A stretch of DNA of 56,986 nt. Source: Bacteroidota bacterium. GTDB lineage: Bacteria > Bacteroidota > Bacteroidia > Chitinophagales > Chitinophagaceae. The stretch lies in assembly GCA_947460595.1 (NCBI GenBank), contig CANHGS010000020.1:1-56986 (forward strand), given 5' to 3'. Shown piece after piece: positions 9,590-17,932 of the stretch (its first letter is position 1; each line of letters opens with the position of its first letter). The position numbers were made by a program, and so were the translations under genes. The notes beneath the pieces were generated by a model. It did no database searches and was not told where the DNA came from. It worked only from the letters and a program-made list of their open reading frames with translations.

Positions 9590-10492
9590 TTAGCCATGCA
9601 TTTGTTTGGCTTCTTGGTCCCGCATCTGCTCACTGGTTAAACGGCTGCCATCATGGCTCCATCCGGGAGGTCCCAATAAGTATTGTATTCTATCTGAAAA
9701 GCGGATGCCTTTTTGTGTGCAATCCTGCCAAATTTGTTGCCATTCATGAAAAATTACCGTGATTGGACCGGCATTTTCTAGATTTTTGGTAAGGCCATAT
9801 TGAATGGGGGAATAGGTCTTGGAGTCTAATTCTTCCTGAAATGTGCCAAAGATTTTGTCCCAAAGAATGAGAAACATACCCATATTCTTATCCAAATATT
9901 TGGGATTAGACCCATGGTGCACCCGGTGGTGCGATGGGGTAACCAAAATATGCTCTAATAGACCCATTTTCTGAATGTATTCCGTATGCACAAAAATGCC
10001 CCAGATCTGGGTGGCGGCATAGACAAACAGAAGGTCTAATGGATTAAATCCTAGAACTGCAATAGGAATAAAATAGATAAACCGATAGAGTGGTTGAAAT
10101 ACGGAAGATCTAAATCCTACCGTAAAATTCATGATTTCACTACTATGATGGGTCACGTGTACCGCCCAGAACAACCGAATCTCATGGTCAAAACGGTGTA
10201 GCCAATAGTACATAAAGTCTTCTAGTAAGACCAGTGAAACCCAATATAGGGCTCCTCCATTCCAATGAATGGGACTTAGTTTAAAGAAATATCCAAGAAA
10301 GGCTAGGGTGACTAAACGGAATACCAAATCCAATCCGCCGTTTAAGAACATGAGGTAAACATTGGATGCTGTATTTCGTAGTGTATAGGATTTGCGGTGT
10401 TGCAAGTTAGATAAGAATAGCTCCATGCCAATGATCAAACAATAAATGGGGGTTGAAATAAAAATTAACCATTGCTCTCTAATAGCGTCCAT
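9590..10492 (-). CDS. Sterol desaturase / fatty acid hydroxylase superfamily protein
   Basis: This is a multi-pass membrane di-iron oxygenase-type protein that would hydroxylate or desaturate a lipid. The histidine clusters expected for iron binding are present: HRFDHEIRLFWAVH, then HVTHHSSE, and PSHHRVHHGSNPKY near residue 190. Hydrophobic segments occupy residues 10-30, 55-75, 80-100 and 140-165. The substrate (hydroxy fatty acid, carotenoid or hopanoid-like lipid) cannot be told from the sequence. It is oriented away from the YkgJ gene. Confidence 0.88.
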   Translation of the reverse strand: MDAIREQWLIFISTPIYCLIIGMELFLSNLQHRKSYTLRNTASNVYLMFLNGGLDLVFRLVTLAFLGYFFKLSPIHWNGGALYWVSLVLLEDFMYYWLHRFDHEIRLFWAVHVTHHSSEIMNFTVGFRSSVFQPLYRFIYFIPIAVLGFNPLDLLFVYAATQIWGIFVHTEYIQKMGLLEHILVTPSHHRVHHGSNPKYLDKNMGMFLILWDKIFGTFQEELDSKTYSPIQYGLTKNLENAGPITVIFHEWQQIWQDCTQKGIRFSDRIQYLLGPPGWSHDGSRLTSEQMRDQEAKQMHG

Positions 10493-10593
10493 GGATCAAG
10501 TCTATTTGGGTTCTTGGTGAGCTATCAGTTGGAATACCGATATTTGCGGTTGTAATTTACGCAACAAAGATCAATCTAAAATTAATTAGCTGC

Positions 10594-11079
10594 ATGGTAC
10601 CCGAAATAGACTTGGAAAACTGGGAGAAAAGAAGTGGCGAACACGAAAAGCAATACAAGTACTATTTGCAAAAAGCAGATAAGAAAAAAGTCTTGAAATT
10701 ATTGCCTGAGTTGCACGATGCGGCTTTTGAGAAAATTGACTGTTTACAGTGCGCCAATTGTTGTAAGAATTATTCTCCTAGGTTTAAAATGCCCGATATT
10801 AAGCGAATTAGTAAGTATTTAAGAATCAAAGAAACCGAACTGATTGACAAATATTTGGTCATGGACAATGAAGGGGATTATGTAACCAAGTCATCTCCCT
10901 GCCCATTTTTGGGTGCAGATAATTTTTGTTCCGTCTATGAATCAAGACCAACCGATTGTCATAGATTCCCTTATACAGATGAAGACATATTATTTAAAAA
11001 GCCGGCCATCACCATGAAGAATGCCAGTTTTTGTCCAGCTGTTTTTTTTGTACTAGAAGGTTTACTGGCAAACAAATAA
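10594..11079 (+). CDS. YkgJ family cysteine-cluster protein
   Basis: This 161-residue cytoplasmic protein has the CxxCxxCC pattern (DCLQCANCCKNYSP, residues about 49-62) and a second group, PCPFLGADNFCSVYESRP-DCHRFPY, of the zinc or iron-binding YkgJ/CxxCxxCC family. The function of the family is not established; some members are linked to flagellin methylation or metal handling. The stop codon directly abuts that of the convergent MFS gene (TAATTA). Confidence 0.85.
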   Translation: MVPEIDLENWEKRSGEHEKQYKYYLQKADKKKVLKLLPELHDAAFEKIDCLQCANCCKNYSPRFKMPDIKRISKYLRIKETELIDKYLVMDNEGDYVTKSSPCPFLGADNFCSVYESRPTDCHRFPYTDEDILFKKPAITMKNASFCPAVFFVLEGLLANK

Positions 11080-12327
11080 TTAGTATTCCATTTTTCTTAG
11101 AGAAGGGGCTTTAATCCAAGTGGCGGTTACTACCAGTAAAGTCATGCATCCCCCAAAAACAACAGAGGGGACTACCCCCAATAATTTGGCTGCTACACCG
11201 CTTTCAAATTGCCCTAGTTCATTGCTGCTATTGATAAACATGCTATTCACACTCATGACGCGCCCGCGCATTTGGTCAGGGGTTTTTAACTGCAAGATGG
11301 TTCCACGAATCACCACACTAATGCCGTCTAAAATGCCACTCAGTAACAATGCAACAAATGAAATCCAGAAAATTTCTGAAAGGGCAAAGACAATGATACA
11401 AATCCCAAACCCGCCCACGGCTAATAATAATTTTTGCCCCTGTTGTTTTTTTAAAGGAAATACCGTGAGTAGGACAATGACCAAGATAGCGCCAATATCA
11501 GAAGCCGCATTGAGCCAACCAAATCCAACTGGCCCCATTTTCAATATGTCTTTTGCAAAAACTGGAATCATGGCAACTGCACCACCAAAAAGTACTGCAA
11601 ATAAGTCAAGACTTAAAGCACCTAACACTTCCTTAGTTCGGAATACAAAACGTAAGCCTTCTTTCACACTTTCCAAGGTCTTTTGTTCCCCTTTTTCTTT
11701 TAAAGGGGGTTTGGTTTTGATCCGCCACATAAAACTTAAACCCACAGCCACCAAGGAACAAATGGTTAACAGGGAACCTGAATTGCCAAATCCTGCAATA
11801 AAAAATCCAACAGATGCGTGACCAATCACGGAGGCACTTAACCAAATACCTTGGTTCCAAGTGGTAGCGTTTTGCAGGAGGTCTTTTGGTACAATGGATG
11901 CTACCATGGTGCCAAAGCTGGGTCCTGTAAATGCCCTAAAAATGCCTGTGAAAAAGATGATAATATAAACGGCAAAACTAATCCAGTGATTACTTAGAAA
12001 AGATGCTGTGAATTTAGTAGACAGTCCTAATAATAAAACAGCACAAAGTAAATAAAGTGATACCCCTGTTAAGAGCAATTTTCTTTTTTCAGAAATATCA
12101 ATCACATGGCCTGCATAGAGTGATAGAGATACTGCAGGAATTACTTCAGAAAGTCCAATCAGACCAATGGCAAAGGGTTCATTGGTTAGTTCATACACCC
12201 ACCAGCCTACCAAGGTTCCCATCATTCTCAGACCCATGATAAACAGAAATCGCCCCAGCATTAGATTGCGGTATTCAGCAATCCGCATAGAAGCCCAAAG
12301 GTCGTTTGTTTTTTGAATGATTTCCAT
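11080..12327 (-). CDS. MFS transporter
   Basis: This is a 12-helix major facilitator of about 415 residues, of the type often annotated as an enterobactin or macrolide exporter (MFS_3). Landmarks are MRIAEYRNLMLGRF at the start, GLSEVIPAVSLSLYAGHVIDISEKRK as the loop 2-3 signature, and QLKTPDQMRGRVMSVNSMFIN, a typical late-loop segment of this subgroup. The start at 12327 (MEIIQKTN) is preferred over an ATG five codons upstream. It follows the deoxynucleoside kinase gene by 45 bp and may be the last gene of the folK-kinase operon. Its cargo is unknown. Confidence 0.85.
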   Translation of the reverse strand: MEIIQKTNDLWASMRIAEYRNLMLGRFLFIMGLRMMGTLVGWWVYELTNEPFAIGLIGLSEVIPAVSLSLYAGHVIDISEKRKLLLTGVSLYLLCAVLLLGLSTKFTASFLSNHWISFAVYIIIFFTGIFRAFTGPSFGTMVASIVPKDLLQNATTWNQGIWLSASVIGHASVGFFIAGFGNSGSLLTICSLVAVGLSFMWRIKTKPPLKEKGEQKTLESVKEGLRFVFRTKEVLGALSLDLFAVLFGGAVAMIPVFAKDILKMGPVGFGWLNAASDIGAILVIVLLTVFPLKKQQGQKLLLAVGGFGICIIVFALSEIFWISFVALLLSGILDGISVVIRGTILQLKTPDQMRGRVMSVNSMFINSSNELGQFESGVAAKLLGVVPSVVFGGCMTLLVVTATWIKAPSLRKMEY

Positions 12328-12372
12328 GTTTAAATGCAACACCGGAAACCCCGGAAAGTTTTAATTGTCTAT

Positions 12373-13005
12373 TTAAGGCAGACTAAAATAGTGTTGACCA
12401 TCTTCAAAATCCTTTTCCAGGGCGTCAAGCACTACTTGAAAATGTGCTTCATTTCCTAAAAAGTCAGCATTGCTAGCGTCAATGAAAATGGTTTTGATTT
12501 TGTGCTGTTTAATATAACTGGTATAGGTCTCTTGCAAGTTGAACAAGTATTCATCAGGAATAGCTTGCTCATATTCACGGTTACGCTTTTTAATATTGGC
12601 TTGTAACTTATTAACGGGAGCGTGTAAATAAATCAGGATATCTGGAAAAACTAATTGCTGGTGAATAATATCAAAGAGTTTTTGATAGAGTCTAAATTCC
12701 TCATCAGGCAATGTTACTTTGGCAAAAAGCAGGCACTTGGTAAACAAGTAATCAGATACCGTAATACTCTGAAATAGGTCCTTTGTATGCACCATTTCTT
12801 TGAGCTGTTTATACCTTTCAGCCATAAAAAACAGTTCTACCGGAAAAGCGTATTGCTCAGGATTGCTATAAAATTTTGGCAGAAAAGGGTTCTCTGCAAA
12901 CTCTTCTAATATTAAACGCGCATTAAAATGCTTGGCCAATAAATGGGCCAAAGTGGTCTTTCCTGCGCCAATATTCCCTTCAACAGTAATAAAATGGTGT
13001 TTCAT
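12373..13005 (-). CDS. Deoxynucleoside kinase
   Basis: This 210-residue kinase of the dNK/dGK/dAK family phosphorylates deoxynucleosides for salvage. The P-loop EGNIGAGKTT lies at residues 9-18, and the family's ERY motif (MAERYKQLKEM) and the lid with RNREYEQAIP are present. It follows folK by 39 bp, an arrangement common in Bacteroidota. Specificity (deoxyadenosine, deoxyguanosine or broad) cannot be assigned. Confidence 0.9.
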   Translation of the reverse strand: MKHHFITVEGNIGAGKTTLAHLLAKHFNARLILEEFAENPFLPKFYSNPEQYAFPVELFFMAERYKQLKEMVHTKDLFQSITVSDYLFTKCLLFAKVTLPDEEFRLYQKLFDIIHQQLVFPDILIYLHAPVNKLQANIKKRNREYEQAIPDEYLFNLQETYTSYIKQHKIKTIFIDASNADFLGNEAHFQVVLDALEKDFEDGQHYFSLP

Positions 13006-13044
13006 GTGATGTTGCTCCTACTCAAACAAAAATAGGTTCCCATC

Positions 13045-13536
13045 TCAAGCTACGGTTGACAATTTTTGCACATCTAATTGGTCTGGACAAATTTCCAATA
13101 GGGACTGAATGTTTTTTTGAAGTATGGGATGCATTAAATCAGGGGCAATTTCTGTTAAGGGCAATAGGGCAAAGCGCCTCATGGTTAAGGACGGATGTGG
13201 TAATTGCAATAAATCGGTATGCTGAACCAATTGATCAATCAGCAAGATGTCAAGGTCAATGACCCTGGGACCCATTTTAATTTCCCTAGTTCTGCCCATT
13301 TGAATCTCAATTTCTAATAGCGCTTGCATGAGTTTTTCAGGACTTAGGGTGGTGGTTAAAATAAGGGCTTGGTTATAGAAAGCGGGTTGCTGGGTGAGTC
13401 CCCAAGCAGAGGTTTCGTATATTGCGGAACTTTGAACGATTTTACCACAGTTTTGTTCAATGTTGAATACGGCTTTTTGCAGATTCGCGGATCTGTTACC
13501 AAGGTTACCGCCTATCAGTAAATAAGCTGTGCTCAT
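13045..13536 (-). CDS. folK: 2-amino-4-hydroxy-6-hydroxymethyldihydropteridine pyrophosphokinase
   Basis: HPPK transfers pyrophosphate from ATP to 6-hydroxymethyldihydropterin in folate synthesis. The 163-residue length is normal. The N-terminus LIGGNLGNRSANLQKA and the signature GPRVIDLDILLID (ATP and magnesium binding) are both intact. It diverges from sppA and is the first gene of a likely folK-dNK unit. A near-consensus -7 box (GATATTTG on the minus strand) lies about 25 bp upstream. Confidence 0.95.
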   Translation of the reverse strand: MSTAYLLIGGNLGNRSANLQKAVFNIEQNCGKIVQSSAIYETSAWGLTQQPAFYNQALILTTTLSPEKLMQALLEIEIQMGRTREIKMGPRVIDLDILLIDQLVQHTDLLQLPHPSLTMRRFALLPLTEIAPDLMHPILQKNIQSLLEICPDQLDVQKLSTVA

Positions 13537-13607
13537 ACATCACAATTGTTGCTGAGGGCAAATATCTTTAAATTCAATGAGTTGAACTCAAATAACTATT
13601 TTAATAC

Positions 13608-15362
13608 ATGAAAAGTTTTTTCAAATCTTTTTTTGCAGCCTTGCTAGCAATCTTTGTTTTTTGCATCTTGGGTTTCTTTATTTTGATTGGTCTGGTGGCT
13701 GGTCTTTCTAGTACAGAAAAACCTACTATTGGAGAAGATGGGGTACTCGTTTTAGACTTGAACAATGCCTTTAAAGAACAAGCAGTAGAAAATCCTTTTG
13801 CGTTCTTGAATAAGTCAGAGGAAGTAGATGTGCCTAGTTTGTACAATGTGCAGCGCCTGCTCAAACACGCTAAAAACGATATCAACATTAAAGGCGTTTA
13901 CATGCTTTGTGCCAATAACCCCAATGGATATGGCGCTAGTGAAGAATTGCGCAGGGCTATCTTGGATTTTAAAACATCTGGAAAATTTGTCATTGCCTTT
14001 GGAGAAACCATTACACAGAAGGGATACTATTTAGGTGCTGCGGCAGACAAAGTTTATTGCCATCCACAAGGCGGATTAGATTGGAGTGGTTATTCAACAA
14101 GCATGTTATACTTAAAGGGCATGTTGGATAAACTTGAAATTCAACCTCAGATTTTTTATGCTGGAAAATTCAAAAGTGCTACAGAGCCCTTGCGTGAAAC
14201 ACAGATGACAGAAGCCAATCGTTTACAGACCGGTATTTGGTTGGGCGATTTGTACAACCATTTTTTAAAGGCTGTGGCCGATACCCGCAAAATGGATACC
14301 GCTAACTTAAGAGCATTGGCAGTAAACGGAACTATTCAAACAGCGCATGATGCCCTGAAAAATCATTTAGTTGATGGTTTATTTTATGACGATCAATTAA
14401 AGGCAGAAATCAATCAGCGATTAAAAGCCCAAAAGAATGCCAAAATTAATTTTGTGTCTTTGGGCGATTATGAAAAAGCATCGGATTATCAACAATCAGG
14501 AGAAGGAAGAATAGCCTTGGTTTATGCCGATGGCGATATAGTAGGTGGAAAAGGTGACAATGAATCGGTAGGAAGTGATGAGTTCAGAACCCTTTTGCGT
14601 AAACTACGTTTAGATGATGACGTTAAAGCCATTGTCTTTAGGGTAAATTCTCCCGGTGGTAGCTCACTGGCCAGTGACATTATATGGAGAGAAATTAGTT
14701 TGACCAGAAAATCTAAGCCCGTGATTGTAAGTATGGGAGATATGGCGGCTTCTGGTGGTTATTATATTGCTTGTAATGCAGACTCCGTTTTTGCCAATGA
14801 GGGTACTTTAACGGGTAGTATTGGGGTATTTAGCATTCTTCCCAATTTTCAACCCTTCTTTAAAAATAAATTGGGTATCACATTTGATGGCGTAAAAACC
14901 GCTCCTTTTGCCGATATGGGTAATACCAATAGGGCTTTGACCGAGGTAGAAAAACGGTTTTTACAAAACAGTGTGGATTCTATTTACCATACTTTTAAAA
15001 CAAGGGTAGCAGAAGGTAGAAAGAAAGATATGGCTTATGTAGATAGTATTGCCCAGGGAAGGGTTTGGACTGGAAGCCGTGCCATTTCTGTTGGATTGGT
15101 AGACAAGATTGGGGGTTTGCAAGAAGCCATACTTTGTGCAGCAAGCATGTCTAAATTGAGCAGCTACAAATTGAGAGAATATCCAGAAAAGAAAAATATT
15201 TTGGAACAGGTAATGGAGAACTATAAGAAATCTGTGAGTAGTTCTTTGCTGAAAGCCGAAATAGGAGAGAAAGAGTATCAATTATTACAACAAGTTAAAC
15301 AGGTTCGTCAAATGGTAGGGGTGCCACAAAGCCGTTTACCTTTTATTATGAACCCACAATAA
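13608..15362 (+). CDS. sppA: Signal peptide peptidase SppA, long (67K) type
   Basis: This membrane-bound serine-lysine protease degrades cleaved signal peptides. The 584 residues comprise an N-terminal membrane anchor (residues about 4-33) and two tandem peptidase-S49 domains, the E. coli-type arrangement. The catalytic lysine is expected in AGKFKSATEP (about K189) and the nucleophile in DMAASGGYY (about S382). The substrate-groove motif FRVNSPGGS precedes the serine. It is followed after 27 bp by the ABC permease gene. Confidence 0.95.
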   Translation: MKSFFKSFFAALLAIFVFCILGFFILIGLVAGLSSTEKPTIGEDGVLVLDLNNAFKEQAVENPFAFLNKSEEVDVPSLYNVQRLLKHAKNDINIKGVYMLCANNPNGYGASEELRRAILDFKTSGKFVIAFGETITQKGYYLGAAADKVYCHPQGGLDWSGYSTSMLYLKGMLDKLEIQPQIFYAGKFKSATEPLRETQMTEANRLQTGIWLGDLYNHFLKAVADTRKMDTANLRALAVNGTIQTAHDALKNHLVDGLFYDDQLKAEINQRLKAQKNAKINFVSLGDYEKASDYQQSGEGRIALVYADGDIVGGKGDNESVGSDEFRTLLRKLRLDDDVKAIVFRVNSPGGSSLASDIIWREISLTRKSKPVIVSMGDMAASGGYYIACNADSVFANEGTLTGSIGVFSILPNFQPFFKNKLGITFDGVKTAPFADMGNTNRALTEVEKRFLQNSVDSIYHTFKTRVAEGRKKDMAYVDSIAQGRVWTGSRAISVGLVDKIGGLQEAILCAASMSKLSSYKLREYPEKKNILEQVMENYKKSVSSSLLKAEIGEKEYQLLQQVKQVRQMVGVPQSRLPFIMNPQ

Positions 15363-15389
15363 TTTTTGATGCCTGCAAGTTTGTAAAAC

Positions 15390-16496
15390 ATGAAATCTAA
15401 TTATAGTCAGATCAGGGCCATGTTGGCCATTACTAGGGGAAGTTTAAAAGCCATATTTAGAAGTCCGTCTGCGGTGATTTTTAGCATTGCATTTCCCATG
15501 ATTTTTATCTTGGTCTTTGGCTTTATTGGCAGTGGTGGAAAATTATCTGTCAACGTTGCCTTTGATCCAAAATCGGATACTATTAACCCTGTCTATAACA
15601 GTATTAAAAATGTAGCAGGGATTAATGTGGTTAGGAAAACCGGGTTAGCATTGCAAGAAGATTTAGAGAAGGGTAGAATCACGGCTTTAATCCTGATACG
15701 CAAATCTGGTTTAGACAATCCTCCATTGATCATTGACCTGACCAGTTCTGAAGCGGTGAATCCCCAGAATATGCAAGTGCTCAAGTCAATTCTTAATGCC
15801 GTGATTGCAGGGATTAGCCAGCAAACTTTTAATAATATTCCAACCTATGCCATTGTCAATAGCAATGTGCAAAAAATACCAGGTAGGGTATATAGAACCA
15901 TTGATTTTATATTGCCAGGTCAAATGGGATTTTCCTTGTTAAGTGCGGGTGTATTTGGAGTAGCGTTTTTGTTTTTTAACCTGCGTCAACAATTGGTACT
16001 AAAGCGATTTTATGCTACACCCATCAAGCGAGGCTATATTGTTTTGGGAGAAGCTTTGAGCAGGGTTATTTTTCAAATGATGACGGCAGTGATCATTATT
16101 GGAGTGGGACATTTTGCCTTTAATTTTACCTTGGTACACGGATTCCAAACCTTTATGGAAATCATGTTATTGAGTTTTCTTTCTTTGATTCTATTTATGG
16201 GATTTGGTTTTATAGTGAGTAGTATTGCTAAAAATGAAAGCACCATTCCACCCTTTGCCAATTTAATTACCCTGCCGCAGTTTTTATTAGCGGGTACTTT
16301 TTTTTCCATAGAAGCTTTTCCTTCTTGGCTACAACCTATTTGTAGAATTATGCCGCTAACGCATTTCAACATTGCCATGCGCAATATTGCTTTTGAAGGC
16401 GCTAGTTTGGCCAGTTGTTGGAAGGAGTTTGGAGTTCTTGGAATCTGGACGGTAGTGGTATATATAGTGGCTTTTAAAACCTTTAAGTGGGAATAA
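15390..16496 (+). CDS. ABC-2 type transporter permease, orphan
   Basis: This 368-residue permease has one N-terminal helix (residues about 25-48), an extracytoplasmic domain of about 130 residues, and five C-terminal helices, the ABC2_membrane_3/YhhJ-like layout. LPQFLLAGTFFSIEAFPSWLQ is the conserved segment before the last helices. No ATP-binding subunit gene lies in the neighbourhood, so the partner must be encoded elsewhere. The next gene begins 1 bp after the stop (TAATATG), indicating translational coupling with the SRPBCC protein. Confidence 0.85.
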   Translation: MKSNYSQIRAMLAITRGSLKAIFRSPSAVIFSIAFPMIFILVFGFIGSGGKLSVNVAFDPKSDTINPVYNSIKNVAGINVVRKTGLALQEDLEKGRITALILIRKSGLDNPPLIIDLTSSEAVNPQNMQVLKSILNAVIAGISQQTFNNIPTYAIVNSNVQKIPGRVYRTIDFILPGQMGFSLLSAGVFGVAFLFFNLRQQLVLKRFYATPIKRGYIVLGEALSRVIFQMMTAVIIIGVGHFAFNFTLVHGFQTFMEIMLLSFLSLILFMGFGFIVSSIAKNESTIPPFANLITLPQFLLAGTFFSIEAFPSWLQPICRIMPLTHFNIAMRNIAFEGASLASCWKEFGVLGIWTVVVYIVAFKTFKWE

Positions 16497-16497
16497 T

Positions 16498-17016
16498 ATG
16501 CGGTTCTTAAAATTAATCTTAATCAGTATTGTAGCATTATTTGTGCTCATGTTATTTTTTTCCATCCTCATGCCATCTTCGGTATTGGTGTCAAGAGCCA
16601 TAGATATTAATGCACCATTAGATAGTATCCGGTACAGGGTCTCTGATTTAAATCAATGGGTATACTGGGTAAAAGGAATGCGTTCCAACTCGGTTAATAT
16701 TGAATCTGCTAAAAAAGCCCAATTGGGTAATTCCACAGTTACGGTATTAGAAGTAACAGATAGTACGGTTGTCATGAATTGGGAAACCAATAGCAGTGCT
16801 TTACAGAAAAGTACCATGCATTTAATCAGTCATCCAGGCACAACTGTTTCAACAGTGCAATGGCAGTTTGAACAACACTTAAAATGGTATCCCTGGGAGA
16901 AATTGGGTTCTTTTATGAATGATAAAATCCTAGGACCCATGATGGAACAAAACTTATTGAACCTAAAACACTGGACGGAGAACCAGCCGGTTGATTTGGC
17001 GATTCCCAATTCATAA
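16498..17016 (+). CDS. SRPBCC-like protein with N-terminal membrane anchor
   Basis: The 172-residue protein has a hydrophobic N-terminal helix (residues about 3-25) followed by a segment typical of Bacteroidota polyketide-cyclase/SRPBCC proteins: SRAIDINAPLDSIRYRVSDLNQW near the start and FEQHLKWYPWEKLGSFM near the end. The fold usually binds hydrophobic ligands, but the ligand is unknown. It is coupled to the upstream ABC permease, which suggests a joint role in moving or sensing a lipophilic compound; that is an inference from context only. Confidence 0.7.
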   Translation: MRFLKLILISIVALFVLMLFFSILMPSSVLVSRAIDINAPLDSIRYRVSDLNQWVYWVKGMRSNSVNIESAKKAQLGNSTVTVLEVTDSTVVMNWETNSSALQKSTMHLISHPGTTVSTVQWQFEQHLKWYPWEKLGSFMNDKILGPMMEQNLLNLKHWTENQPVDLAIPNS

Positions 17017-17087
17017 CCCCATTACTGCATAAAGCCGCAGTATTTGTTCAAAATTGCTAGTTGAAAGCACTTTAAAACTATAAATAG

Positions 17088-17117
17088 GCAAAAAAGTGCA
17101 AAAATATGCAGCAAATT
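17088..17117 (+). promoter_or_regulatory. Three 10-bp phased direct repeats upstream of the DeoR gene
   Basis: GCAAAAAAGT, GCAAAAATAT and GCAGCAAATT follow each other with an exact 10-nt period from 17088, about 50 bp before the DeoR-family start codon. DeoR/GlpR regulators often bind direct repeats on one helix face, so this is a candidate autoregulatory operator. Confidence 0.35.
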
Positions 17118-17168
17118 ATTTCCATTTCCGCAGAAAAAGATACATATTAGCTGCCTAATTGCTGCTAC

Positions 17169-17915
17169 ATGTTAAAAAAGGAGCGTCAAGCTTTTATTCT
17201 AAAACAAATTAATCTCCACAACAGGGTACTATCTTCTGATTTAAGTTTGGAGATAAATGTGTCTGAAGATACCATCAGAAGAGACCTTCTGGAATTATCG
17301 GTAGAAGATAAACTCATCAAAGTTCATGGAGGTGCACTTTCCAAATCATTTCATAGTTCCTTTCTTAGAGAAGATATTTATCAATTAGACGCCAAAAAGC
17401 TAATTGCTCACAAAGCCTTAAACTTGATTAAAGATGGCATGTTTGTATTAACCAGTGGCGGAACTACCGTTATTGAACTAGCCAGAATACTGCCTGTAGC
17501 ATTAAAAGCAACTTTCTTTACCGGGAGTATTCCGGCAGCCTACGAATATGCAAAACATCCCAATATTGAACTCATTTTTATTGGCGATAAAATATCTAAG
17601 AGTTCACAGATTACTGTAGGAGGAGAAGCTATCATGAAAATCAATAGTATCAAACCCGATTTGTGTTTATTAGGTGTCAATGCCATAGATCTGGCAGCGG
17701 GGGTAACTGATAATGATTGGGATGTGGTTCAAGTAAAAAAAGCCATGGTAGAAGCAGCGTCTAAGACGGCAGTATTGACCATTACAGAAAAGTTGAATAG
17801 TTCTCAAAAATTAAAAATTTGCGACATCAACCAAGTAGATTATTTGATCACCGAAAAAGATCATCAACATGATTTATTTCATGCCTATGCCAGTGCTGGC
17901 GTAGAAATTTTGTAA
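17169..17915 (+). CDS. DeoR/GlpR family transcriptional regulator
   Basis: This 248-residue repressor has an N-terminal winged helix (KKERQAFILKQI ... SEDTIRRDLLEL ... KVHGGA, residues 3-55) and a C-terminal DeoRC sensor domain of the ribose-5-phosphate isomerase fold, with TSGGTTVIELAR and GVNAIDLAAGVT. The family usually senses phosphorylated sugars or sugar-like intermediates. It lies 17 bp upstream of the SusC gene on the same strand, so it probably controls, and is transcribed with, that uptake pair. Confidence 0.92.
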   Translation: MLKKERQAFILKQINLHNRVLSSDLSLEINVSEDTIRRDLLELSVEDKLIKVHGGALSKSFHSSFLREDIYQLDAKKLIAHKALNLIKDGMFVLTSGGTTVIELARILPVALKATFFTGSIPAAYEYAKHPNIELIFIGDKISKSSQITVGGEAIMKINSIKPDLCLLGVNAIDLAAGVTDNDWDVVQVKKAMVEAASKTAVLTITEKLNSSQKLKICDINQVDYLITEKDHQHDLFHAYASAGVEIL

Positions 17916-17932
17916 ACTATAAACCCAGATAT

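Noticed and set aside
11120..11821. 233-codon plus-strand frame opposite the MFS gene
   Set aside because: It is antisense to a clear membrane transporter; residue content mirrors the helices and no family is visible.
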